Shown: positions 35,180-42,777 of the stretch, piece after piece
How positions within the stretch are numbered: the stretch's first letter is position 1
Layout of the letters: each line of letters begins with the position of its first letter
NCBI RefSeq assembly: GCF_036090055.1
Contig: NZ_CP107970.1
Coordinates: forward strand, 5,725,001 to 5,789,000
DNA: 64,000 nt
Origin: Nocardioides sp. NBC_00368
GTDB taxonomy: Bacteria; Actinomycetota; Actinomycetes; Propionibacteriales; Nocardioidaceae
Reading direction: 5' to 3'
Position numbers and translations under genes: made by a program
Notes under the pieces: generated by a model
The model's database searches: none
Seen by the model: the letters and a program-made list of their open reading frames with translations, nothing else
What the model was told of the DNA's origin: nothing

Positions 35180-35771
35180 CGCTCCCATTCCGACCCCGCC
35201 CGCTCCGCCCGCTTCGCCTGCTGGCGATGAGCTCCGCTGCACCGACGCCGATCGCGACCGCGTGATCGACCTGCTCAAGGCCTCCTACGCCGACGGCCGG
35301 CTCGACCAGGCCGAGTTCGACGTCAGGTTCGACCTGACCATGAAGGCGAAGACGTACGCCGCCCTCGAGCCGATCACCCGCGACCTGGTCGCGCAGCCCA
35401 CCCCGGCCCCGGCGCCGGCCAAGCCCGCCCGTGACCTGCTGCCGCCGCCGACCACCGAGGAGCGGCTGCTGGCAGCGCTCGCCCAGGCCACGACCTGGGT
35501 ACCGATCGTCGTCGGCCCCGCGATCCTCTACTACACCGTCGGCAAGCGCTCCGAGTTCGTGAAGCACCACGCCGCCGGTGCCCTGAACCTGCAGCTCACC
35601 CTGCTCGCCGTCACGATCGTGACGTTCGGACTCGGTGGCGCGCTCTACGGGATCGCCTGGGTCCTGGCGACCGCCTTCGCCGTCGTCGCGCTCGCCGGCG
35701 CCCCGCTGCGCCAGCCGTGGGTGCTGCCGATCTTCGGACGCGGCGGCCCCTACGAGAAGAAGCGCGACTGA
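35169..35771 (+). CDS. Membrane protein with DUF1707-like and DUF4870-like domains
   Basis: 200 aa. Residues about 20-65 form a soluble DUF1707/SHOCT-type helical hairpin (CTDADRDRVIDLLKASYADG, LDQAEFDVR). After a Pro/Ala linker, residues about 95-190 hold three or four membrane helices (GPAILYYTVGKRSEFVKHHA, typical of DUF4870 'Tic20-like' proteins). Both domains are of unknown function and this combination is common in actinobacteria. The start codon lies in a hairpin loop. Possible promoter elements upstream are unclear. Confidence 0.72.
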   Translation: MSSTAPIPTPPAPPASPAGDELRCTDADRDRVIDLLKASYADGRLDQAEFDVRFDLTMKAKTYAALEPITRDLVAQPTPAPAPAKPARDLLPPPTTEERLLAALAQATTWVPIVVGPAILYYTVGKRSEFVKHHAAGALNLQLTLLAVTIVTFGLGGALYGIAWVLATAFAVVALAGAPLRQPWVLPIFGRGGPYEKKRD

Positions 35772-35813
35772 GACCACCCCTGGGCACGTTCTGGAGGCCA
35801 CTAGCCTTTACTC

Positions 35814-36974
35814 GTGACGCCTCTTCGCCGTGCCCAAGCCGGTTCGGTGGTGGCGTTCGCCACCAACGGCCTGCTGTCAGCGACCTTCATCTCCCGTATC
35901 CCCGCCCTGCGCGAGAGCCTCGGCCTGAACAACTCGGCCGTCGGCCTGATGCTGCTGGCGATGGGGATCGGGTCGGTCGCCGCGCTGCCGCTGGCCGGAG
36001 GACTGGTGATGCGCTGGGGTGCTGCCCGGGTCGTACGCCGCTGCGCGATGCTCTGCGTCGCCGCGCTGACCATGGTGGCGATCTCCGGCAGCTGGCTGGG
36101 GCAGGCGTGGCTGGTGGCGGTGTTCCTGGTGGCGTACGGCGTCGGTTACGGCGTCTGGGACGTCGCGATGAACGTCGAGGGTGCCGCGGTCGAGCGGCTG
36201 GGCGGCAAGACGCTGATGCCCCAGCTGCACGCGATGTGGAGTGTCGGCACCGTGCTCGGTGGGCTGCTGGGCATCGCTCTGGTGGGTACTTTGCCGACGG
36301 TATGGCACGTCGCCGGCGTCGCGGCCGTTGCGCTGGCGATCTGCTGGTGGGGGACCGCCGGCTTCCTCCCGACCTCGGCGCCGCCGGAGGGGCACTCGCC
36401 GCGGCGTGAGCTGCTGGCGGCGTGGCGCTCGCCCCACACCCTCCTGCTGGGCCTGATGGTGCTCGCCTTCGCCGCGGCCGAGGGAAGCGCCAACGACTGG
36501 GTCTCGCTGGCGATGATCGACGGCTACGACGTCAGTCATCGGGTCGGGGTGGCGAGCTATGCGGTGTTCGTCCTCTGCATGAGCCTGGCCAGGTTCGCCG
36601 GTGCGAAGGTGATCGACCGGGTCGGCCGGCAGCCGGTCCTGATCACCTCGGCGGCGTTGGCCGGTGCCGGGATCGTGCTGACCGTGTTCGCCGGCTCGTT
36701 CGGGCTCGCGCTGGCCGGGATCGTCCTGTGGGGCTTCGGCGCCGCCCTGGGCTTCCCGCTGGGGATCAGCATCGCCGCCGACGACGAGGCCCGGGCAGCG
36801 GCGCGCGTCTCGGTCGTCTCCACGCTGGCCTACGGCGCCTTCCTCGGCTTCCCGCCCATCCTCGGTGCCGTGGGGGACCAGATCGGCACCCTACGCGCAC
36901 TCCTGGTCGTCGCGGTCCTGATGCTCCCTGCGGCGGCTCTCGCCGGGACCGTGGCGCGGCGGCGGGCGGTGTAA
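35814..36974 (+). CDS. MFS transporter
   Basis: 386 aa with about twelve membrane helices. FISRIPALRESLGLNNSAVG and GSVAALPLAGGLVMRWGAAR resemble the YbjJ-like branch of the major facilitator superfamily; a short loop RRELLAAWRSPHT joins the halves. Probable exporter, substrate unknown. GTG 35814 lies 6 nt after TAGCCT (35802-35807), suggesting a leaderless mRNA. Its stop codon is inside the long palindrome 36969-37041, so the last codons are part of the repeat. Confidence 0.83.
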   Translation: MTPLRRAQAGSVVAFATNGLLSATFISRIPALRESLGLNNSAVGLMLLAMGIGSVAALPLAGGLVMRWGAARVVRRCAMLCVAALTMVAISGSWLGQAWLVAVFLVAYGVGYGVWDVAMNVEGAAVERLGGKTLMPQLHAMWSVGTVLGGLLGIALVGTLPTVWHVAGVAAVALAICWWGTAGFLPTSAPPEGHSPRRELLAAWRSPHTLLLGLMVLAFAAAEGSANDWVSLAMIDGYDVSHRVGVASYAVFVLCMSLARFAGAKVIDRVGRQPVLITSAALAGAGIVLTVFAGSFGLALAGIVLWGFGAALGFPLGISIAADDEARAAARVSVVSTLAYGAFLGFPPILGAVGDQIGTLRALLVVAVLMLPAAALAGTVARRRAV

Positions 36975-37041
36975 CACGCTGTTCGTAGGTCTATCCGGTC
37001 GTTCTGACAGGGCGAGTAGTCCTACGAACGACGTGTTACAC
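36969..37041. repeat. Long palindrome, family B copy 1
   Basis: 73 bp with outer arms starting GTGTAACACG and ending CGTGTTACAC. It shares about 80 percent of its bases with 45393-45464, including the central TCCGGTCGTT. It carries the MFS stop codon (36972-36974) and lies between convergent genes, so it may serve as a shared terminator. Confidence 0.8.
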
Positions 37042-37066
37042 GAGAGCGACGCCCCCGCCCGTCTGT

Positions 37067-40000
37067 TCAGTCGAAGAGCGCGCGGATGTCGTCAGCGCCG
37101 ATGGTGGAGCCCATGGCACCCTCGCCGTCCACGACCTTCGCGAAGAGCTCGGCCTTGCGCTCCTTGAGCTCCATGACCTTCTCCTCGATCGTGTCGGTCG
37201 AGACCAGCCGGTAGACCATGACGTGCTGGGTCTGGCCGATGCGGTGGGCGCGGTCGACGGCCTGGGCCTCGGCGGCAGGGTTCCACCACGGGTCGAGCAC
37301 GAAGACGTAGTCGGCCTCGGTCAGGGTCAGGCCGACGCCGCCGGCCTTCAGCGAGATCAAGAAGACCGGGGCATCCCCGTCGCGGAAGCTCTCGATCACC
37401 GCGCCGCGGTCACGGGTGGCACCGTCGAGATAGGCGGCGTCGATGCCGGCCTCCGCGAGCCGGGTGCGGGCCCGGCCGAGGAACGAGGTGAACTGGCTGA
37501 AGACCAGCGCCTTGTGGCCCTCGGCGGCGAGCTCCTCGATGTGGTCGACGAGGGTGTCGAGCTTGGCCGAGCCGACGTGGTCGTCCTCGGGGTCGACCAG
37601 CCCGGGATCGAGCGAGAGCTGGCGCAGCCTGGTCAGCGCGCTGAGGATCGCGACCCGGTTGTCGTTGAAGTCGTCGAGCAGGTGCAGGATCCGCTGCCGC
37701 TCCCTGGCCAGGTGGGCGTCATAGATCTTGCGGTGAGCCGGGTTGAGGTCCACGCCGAGCACCTGCTCCTGCTTGGGTGGCAGGTCGTCGGCGACGAGCT
37801 CCTTGGTGCGTCGCAGCAGGAACGGGCGCAACCGGGTCCGGAACCGGCGCAGCGCCCCGTCGTCACCCGACTTCTCCACCGGCGAGACCACCGTGTCGCG
37901 GAACATCCGCGGGCTGGGGTAGAGGCCGGGCGCGGTGATCGAGAGCAGCGCCCACAGCTCCATCAGCCGGTTCTCGAACGGTGTGCCCGTCACCGCGAGA
38001 CGCCAGCTGGCGTCGATGCGGCGGGCGGCTGCGTACGTCTTGGACTGGTGGTTCTTGACCTGCTGGGCCTCGTCGAGGACGAGACCGGCCCAGGGACGCC
38101 CGGCGAAGGCGTCCTGCTCGAGCCGGAGGATGGCGTAGGTCGTGACCACGACGTCGGCGTCCTCGCGGGCCTCGGCCACGGAGTCGACGCGCTTGCTGAC
38201 CGTGCTCACCCGCAGGCCGGGGGTGTGGCGGCGGGCCTCCTGGACCCAGGCCGGGACGACCGATGTCGGCGCCACCACGAGGTAGGGGGCGCGCGGGGCG
38301 GGCTGCGAATGCACCGCATGGGAGATGGTGGCCAGCACCTGCAGCGTCTTGCCCAGGCCCATGTCGTCGGCGAGGATCCCGCCGAGGCCCTGCTCGTGCA
38401 GGAACGCGAGCCAGTGGAAGCCGTCGAGCTGGTAGTGGCGCAGCTCGGTGGCCAGGCCGGTCGGCTCCGGCCGCGGGATCTCGCGCAGGTCACGCAGGGC
38501 CTGGGCCCGCTGGACCCACTCGGCTGCCTGCTGGTCCACGACGCCCAGCTCGGCGAGCTCGGCCCAGACCCCGAGGTCGTGCTTGCCGACCGCGATCCCG
38601 TCGCCGGTGCGCTGGTGGAGCTGCCCGGCGGCCTCGACGACGTTGCGCAGCCGGTCGAGCTCGGGGCGGTCCGTGGTGATGTAGGTGCCGCTGGGGAGGA
38701 TCAGGTGGTCGTCGCCCCGGGTCAGCGCCGCGAGCACGTCGGGCAGCGGGACGGCCTCGCCGCCGATCCGGATCACCACCTGCAGGTCGAGCCAGTCCCG
38801 GCCGATCGCGTCGCCGCCCTCCGGGGAGGTGATCTCGAAGGAGATCTCCGGGTCCTCGTCGGTCTCGCGGAACTCGGGCCGCTCCACCTCGGTGACCTCG
38901 ACGCCCTCGATCTCGCGCAGCGCCGGGAGGTCGTGGATGGCGAGCGCGAGCGCGTCGCCGTCACGTACCTCCTGCTTGCGGAGCAGGTCGGCGGAGACCT
39001 TCTCACGGAGCGCGGCCTCCTGCGCCGGGTCGCGGACGAGGCCGAGATCCTCGCGGGAGTCCACCGGGTAGTGACGTACGCCGTAGGCCCACGTCCAGCC
39101 GAGCGTGGCATGGGTCGAGCTGCGCCAGGTGACCGTCAGGCTCAGGCGCGGCGCGGGAGGCGCAGGGATGTCCAGGGAGTCGTCGGTCGAGCGCAGCGGT
39201 ACCAGACGGGCCAGCGGGCCCAGCAGGGCGCTCAGCGTGCCGATCTCGGGCTCCGGGACGGTCAGCGGCTCCCGGGCGGTCACCAGCCGCTGCGCGTGCG
39301 TCGACAGCGGCCCCGACAGGTCGCCGAGGTGGAGCACGCCGGCGTCGAGCACACCCACCGAGCGGGTCGGGCGACCGATCGGAAGCACGGTCGGGCCGGC
39401 GTAGACGCGGTCGCCGTGGGCCAGGCCGAAGCGGAGGACGGCCTCGCCGTCCTCGCGGCGGAGCTCGCCGGCGAGCGAGAGCGGCTCGTCGAAGATCACC
39501 ACGCCGCGTACGTTCTCGCCGGGCAGCACCGTCACGCCGCCACGGATCGCGTCGCGGAGCAGGCTGACCGCGTGCTCACCGAAGTCGGCGAGGCTGAGCG
39601 AGGAGCCGCGGGCGTAGAGCAACCGGTCGGGCCGCAGCTGCCGGGCCAGCTCCTGGAGGGGGAGCAGCTGGCTGCGCGGGAAGTCCTTGCCCGGCAGCGC
39701 GCTGGGGATGTTGGACCAGTCGGCACCGGTCTTCGCCCAGCGCTCGCGGTTGCCCATCCGCATCGGCCGCAGCTCGACCGTGGGGGAGCTCGCGACCGCC
39801 GACCGCGGGCTGTGCACGTCGATCTCGAGCGCGAGAGCCGGCAGGTCGTCCTCGGGCTTGTTGTCCTCGGCGAGCTGGCCGAGCAGCGTACGCAGCTCCG
39901 TCTCCCACAGCGAGCTCTGCGACGCCGACGCGGTGCGCGAGCCGGTGAGCACCAGGCCCAGGGCTGCGCCGTGCTTGCAGCTGTTGCGTACGGGGCAGGT

Positions 40001-40234
40001 GCACGTGCTGGTCACCCGGTCGACGCCGTTCCTGGCCTCCAGGCTGAGGGTCGCGCGGTAGGGGGCAGGCCCGCTTCCCCGGACCTCGGCGGTGGCACGC
40101 AGCGTGCCGCCGACCTCGCTGACCTGGGGCTCGGCGACGCGGCCCTCGGCCGCGTAGGCCTTGCCGCGCTCCATGGTCTGTGGGTCGAAGGTCTCGCGGA
40201 GCAGGTCGTTCGTGAGAGCTTCGAGCGAGGACAC
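37067..40234 (-). CDS. SWIM zinc-finger SNF2-family helicase
   Basis: 1055 aa. A SWIM finger (CTCPVRNSCKHG, near residue 80) opens the protein, followed by about 500 residues of accessory domain, then the SNF2 ATPase with DDMGLGKTLQVLA near 625, the DEAQ box VLDEAQQVKN near 720, and helicase C-lobe motifs SLKAGGVGLTLTEADYVFVL and AHRIGQ. HepA-type proteins translocate on double-stranded DNA or recycle RNA polymerase. GTG 40234 is chosen because the fold begins there (SSLEALTNDLLRETFDPQTM); the longer frame to 40360 has no ribosome site and low-complexity sequence. Confidence 0.9.
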   Translation of the reverse strand: MSSLEALTNDLLRETFDPQTMERGKAYAAEGRVAEPQVSEVGGTLRATAEVRGSGPAPYRATLSLEARNGVDRVTSTCTCPVRNSCKHGAALGLVLTGSRTASASQSSLWETELRTLLGQLAEDNKPEDDLPALALEIDVHSPRSAVASSPTVELRPMRMGNRERWAKTGADWSNIPSALPGKDFPRSQLLPLQELARQLRPDRLLYARGSSLSLADFGEHAVSLLRDAIRGGVTVLPGENVRGVVIFDEPLSLAGELRREDGEAVLRFGLAHGDRVYAGPTVLPIGRPTRSVGVLDAGVLHLGDLSGPLSTHAQRLVTAREPLTVPEPEIGTLSALLGPLARLVPLRSTDDSLDIPAPPAPRLSLTVTWRSSTHATLGWTWAYGVRHYPVDSREDLGLVRDPAQEAALREKVSADLLRKQEVRDGDALALAIHDLPALREIEGVEVTEVERPEFRETDEDPEISFEITSPEGGDAIGRDWLDLQVVIRIGGEAVPLPDVLAALTRGDDHLILPSGTYITTDRPELDRLRNVVEAAGQLHQRTGDGIAVGKHDLGVWAELAELGVVDQQAAEWVQRAQALRDLREIPRPEPTGLATELRHYQLDGFHWLAFLHEQGLGGILADDMGLGKTLQVLATISHAVHSQPAPRAPYLVVAPTSVVPAWVQEARRHTPGLRVSTVSKRVDSVAEAREDADVVVTTYAILRLEQDAFAGRPWAGLVLDEAQQVKNHQSKTYAAARRIDASWRLAVTGTPFENRLMELWALLSITAPGLYPSPRMFRDTVVSPVEKSGDDGALRRFRTRLRPFLLRRTKELVADDLPPKQEQVLGVDLNPAHRKIYDAHLARERQRILHLLDDFNDNRVAILSALTRLRQLSLDPGLVDPEDDHVGSAKLDTLVDHIEELAAEGHKALVFSQFTSFLGRARTRLAEAGIDAAYLDGATRDRGAVIESFRDGDAPVFLISLKAGGVGLTLTEADYVFVLDPWWNPAAEAQAVDRAHRIGQTQHVMVYRLVSTDTIEEKVMELKERKAELFAKVVDGEGAMGSTIGADDIRALFD

Positions 40235-40610
40235 CCGACCTAGTCTTCCAGCATGAGGGCGGTTCTGCGACTTCGTGGACGCTGGTGGTGAGCAGCGTCT
40301 CGTTTGTTGCGGTGGCGGTGGTCTAGACCAGAGGCGCACCTCGATGGGGTTGCGGTGCATTCATGGGCCTGCATAGGCGCGCGTCCGTCGCGGACATGCA
40401 GGCAACCGAATCCGAACCCATCGCGACAACTTCGTCGCGCAAAAGGAAAGCCACCTCGATCCGAGCGGGGGGATCCGGACCGAGGTGGCGATGAATACTT
40501 TCGGCCAAGTTGGCGGTGATTGCAAGTCGAACCGCCATGGCGGGAATGTGACGTGTCGTATATCTGCCATGATGTCCGTCGTTCCTTCCCCGCCACGAAA
40601 GGGTTCTCGG
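40235..40610. promoter_or_regulatory. 376-bp divergent intergenic region rich in dyads
   Basis: No gene seen. Dyads: GCCTGCAT/ATGCAGGC (40367-40374, 40396-40403) enclosing GTCCG/CGGAC; CCACCTCG/CGAGGTGG (40451-40458, 40481-40488); GCCAAGTTGGC (40504-40514); CCGCCATGGCGG (40532-40543). A TACTTT box is near 40495. It separates the SNF2 gene from the LuxR-type regulator and may hold operators. Confidence 0.4.
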
Positions 40611-41606
40611 ATGCTCGATGCGCTCGGTCTCGACAATCTCGAGGAGACGGTCTACCGCCAGCTGGTCGGTGCACCTTCGGCCAACCTCGACGAGCTGGCC
40701 GAGGCGGCCGACCTGGACAGCTACGCGGTTTCCGCGGTGCTGGCCGCGCTGGAGGGCAAGGGCCTGGTCGCCCGGGCATCGGCGGGACAGGACAGATACG
40801 TCGCCTCGCCGCCGGCGGTGGCGCTCGGGGCGCTGCTGGTCCAGCGGCAGGACGAGCTGCGTCGCGCTCAGGTCGAGATGACCGAGCTGGCCGGCCTCTA
40901 TCGCGGGTCGGTCGCTCGTCGCGACGTGGCCGACGTCGTCGACGTGGTCCACGGCACCGAGGCGATCGCCCAGCGGTTCGCCCAGCTGCAGTACTCGGCG
41001 AAGAAGTGCATCCAGGCTCTGCAGAAGCCGCAGGCCGCGGTCGTCACGCGGGAGGATGCCGACGAGGCCGAGCGGGCCGCGATCGAGCGCGGCGTCAGGC
41101 ACGACATCGTGCTGGAACGCTCCGTCTTCGACACCCCGGGCATCTACGAGACCATCGACTCCGGGCTCGAGATCGGCATCGAGCTGCGGGTGGTGCCGAC
41201 CGTGCCGCTGCGCGCCTTCATCGTCGACCGCGAGATCGCCCTGATCCCGCTCATGCAGGGTTCGACGGCTTCGGGTGAGCACAACACGGTCCAGGACGCG
41301 CTCCTGCTGCACCCCAGCGGCCTGCTCGACGCGATCATCGCCCTCTTCGACCTGATCTGGACCTCGGCGCCGAAGCTCGTCGCGACGCCCGAGGGTACGG
41401 TCGAGACGGCCGCCGACCGGCTCGAGCCGCTGGACACCAAGGTGCTCTCGCTCCTGCTGGCGGGCCTGACCGACGCCTCCATCGGGGCGCAGCTCGGGCT
41501 GTCGCTGCGTACGGTCCAGCGGCGGGTGCGTCAGATGATGGACCGCGCGCAGGTCGACACCCGCCTCCAGCTCGGCTACGAGGCGGGGCGTCGCGGCTGG
41601 CTGTGA
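40611..41606 (+). CDS. TrmB-like/LuxR-type transcriptional regulator
   Basis: 331 aa. The N-terminal 70 residues are a winged-helix (NLEETVYRQLVGAPSANLDE, SAVLAALEGKGLVAR) like TrmB/Sugar-binding regulators; the middle about 180 residues form an effector-like PLD-type domain (FILRE-type beta pattern, YETIDSGLEIGIELRVV); the C-terminal 60 residues are a LuxR helix-turn-helix (LSLLLAGLTDASIGAQLGLS, RTVQRRVRQMM). Two DNA-binding ends in one protein are typical of this actinobacterial group. Ligand and targets unknown. ATG 40611 follows AAAGGG. It ends 7 bp from the convergent pduO-type gene. Confidence 0.8.
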   Translation: MLDALGLDNLEETVYRQLVGAPSANLDELAEAADLDSYAVSAVLAALEGKGLVARASAGQDRYVASPPAVALGALLVQRQDELRRAQVEMTELAGLYRGSVARRDVADVVDVVHGTEAIAQRFAQLQYSAKKCIQALQKPQAAVVTREDADEAERAAIERGVRHDIVLERSVFDTPGIYETIDSGLEIGIELRVVPTVPLRAFIVDREIALIPLMQGSTASGEHNTVQDALLLHPSGLLDAIIALFDLIWTSAPKLVATPEGTVETAADRLEPLDTKVLSLLLAGLTDASIGAQLGLSLRTVQRRVRQMMDRAQVDTRLQLGYEAGRRGWL

Positions 41607-41613
41607 GCTCTGG

Positions 41614-42186
41614 CTAGCGCTCGCCGCCCGGCACCCACAGGACGTCGCCCTGCTCCCGGTTGGCGTGCCGGGCGAGGATGAAGAGCAGGTCGCTGAGGCG
41701 GTTGAGGTAGGTCAGCGCGAGCTTGTTCATGGTCTCGCCGTGCACCTCGTACGCGGCCCAGGCCGCCCGTTCGGCACGGCGCGCGACGGTGCGGGCGACG
41801 TGCAGATGGGCCGCGGCGACGGTGCCGCCGGAGAGGATGAACGAGCGGAGCTTCTCCAGCGGCTCGTTGTAGTCGTCGCACCAGGCCTCGAGCCGGTCGA
41901 TGTAGGCCTGCTCGACGCGCAGCGGCGGGTACTCCGGGTCGGGAACGACCGGGGTCGAGAGGTCGGCGCCGACGTCGAAGAGGTCGTTCTGGATGGTCGT
42001 CAGCACCTTGACGACGTCCTCGTCGATGCCGCCATGGGCCAGCGCGACACCGATCGCCGCCCCGGTCTCGTCGGTGGTCGCGTACGCCTCCAGCCGCAGG
42101 TCGGTCTTCGCGGTCAGGCTCATGTCGCCGAGCCGGGTCTCGCCGGCGTCGCCGGTGCGGGTGTAGATGCGTGTCAGGTTGACCAT
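41614..42186 (-). CDS. ATP:cob(I)alamin adenosyltransferase (PduO type)
   Basis: 190 aa trimeric helical-bundle enzyme that makes adenosylcobalamin. Motifs are YTRTGDAGETRLGDM (ATP-binding loop), NDLFDVGADLSTPV, FILSGGTVAAAHLHVARTV and RRAERAAW, then LNRLSDLLFILAR. The product is the cofactor of the mutase encoded at 42775, only 0.6 kb away on the other strand, which suggests the pairing is functional. An orthologue sits soon after the atp operon in other actinobacteria. Confidence 0.92.
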   Translation of the reverse strand: MVNLTRIYTRTGDAGETRLGDMSLTAKTDLRLEAYATTDETGAAIGVALAHGGIDEDVVKVLTTIQNDLFDVGADLSTPVVPDPEYPPLRVEQAYIDRLEAWCDDYNEPLEKLRSFILSGGTVAAAHLHVARTVARRAERAAWAAYEVHGETMNKLALTYLNRLSDLLFILARHANREQGDVLWVPGGER

Positions 42187-42382
42187 GCGCTGAGCCTATG
42201 CGGACGGCCTACTTCTCGGCGAGCGTGGTCATTTGACAGAAAATAGTGACGGAAGTGACGAACGAGGCTGTTGAGGTGCAACCAATCTGAGCTGCCGCGC
42301 GTCATAGTGGGCGAGAGGGAGCGCCAACTGGTGCGTAGAGCTTCTGTGTGAGGGCAACCCATTTCTGGGGATGGAGGCAGGC

Positions 42383-42691
42383 ATGGAGATCGTGATCGAC
42401 GGGCCGACGCTGGTGTTGAACGGCGACTTCGACGTACGCAGCACCTGGATGGCACGCAGTGTCATCTACGACCACCTCGAGTCGGTCGAGGGTGATGTCG
42501 TGCTCGATGTCTCCGGCGTGTCCAGCGCGGACGTGACGGCGCTGAAGCTGCTCGCCGTCGCGACGCGACAGGCTCACGCCGAGGGTCGACACCTCACTCT
42601 CCACGGCTGCACCCCCGCGGTGCGGCGTATGCTCCACCTCTCCAGGCTCTATCGTGTCCTCGAGGTGGAGAACTCGCCGCTCATCGCGTAG
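42383..42691 (+). CDS. STAS domain protein
   Basis: 102 aa single STAS domain: TLVLNGDFDVRSTWMARSVI at the start and VVLDVSGVSSADVTALKLL at the position that in anti-sigma-factor antagonists carries the phosphorylated Ser (here S/T residues are present, with Thr after Asp-Val). It may be an anti-anti-sigma factor; no kinase or sigma factor is nearby. ATG 42383 has GGAGG 5 nt upstream; ATG 42371 is possible. A TTGACA at 42234-42239 may be its -35. Confidence 0.75.
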   Translation: MEIVIDGPTLVLNGDFDVRSTWMARSVIYDHLESVEGDVVLDVSGVSSADVTALKLLAVATRQAHAEGRHLTLHGCTPAVRRMLHLSRLYRVLEVENSPLIA

Positions 42692-42761
42692 TCGGTAAAG
42701 AGTGGGCGGGCGAGTGACATCTTCCACACCGGAGCCGGTTACTGATCGGTAACCGAGGGGC

Positions 42762-42777
42762 TAGCATGCCTCTTATG
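42762..42777 (+). promoter_or_regulatory. Leaderless promoter deciding the start of the MeaA-type mutase
   Basis: TAGCAT (42762-42767) lies 7 nt before ATG 42775, with no ribosome site; the in-frame ATG at 42766 would lie inside the box. Confidence 0.55.

Noticed and set aside
37223..40243. A 1006-codon plus-strand frame opposite the SNF2 gene
   Set aside because: Shadow frame in high-GC DNA; the minus strand encodes all SNF2 motifs.
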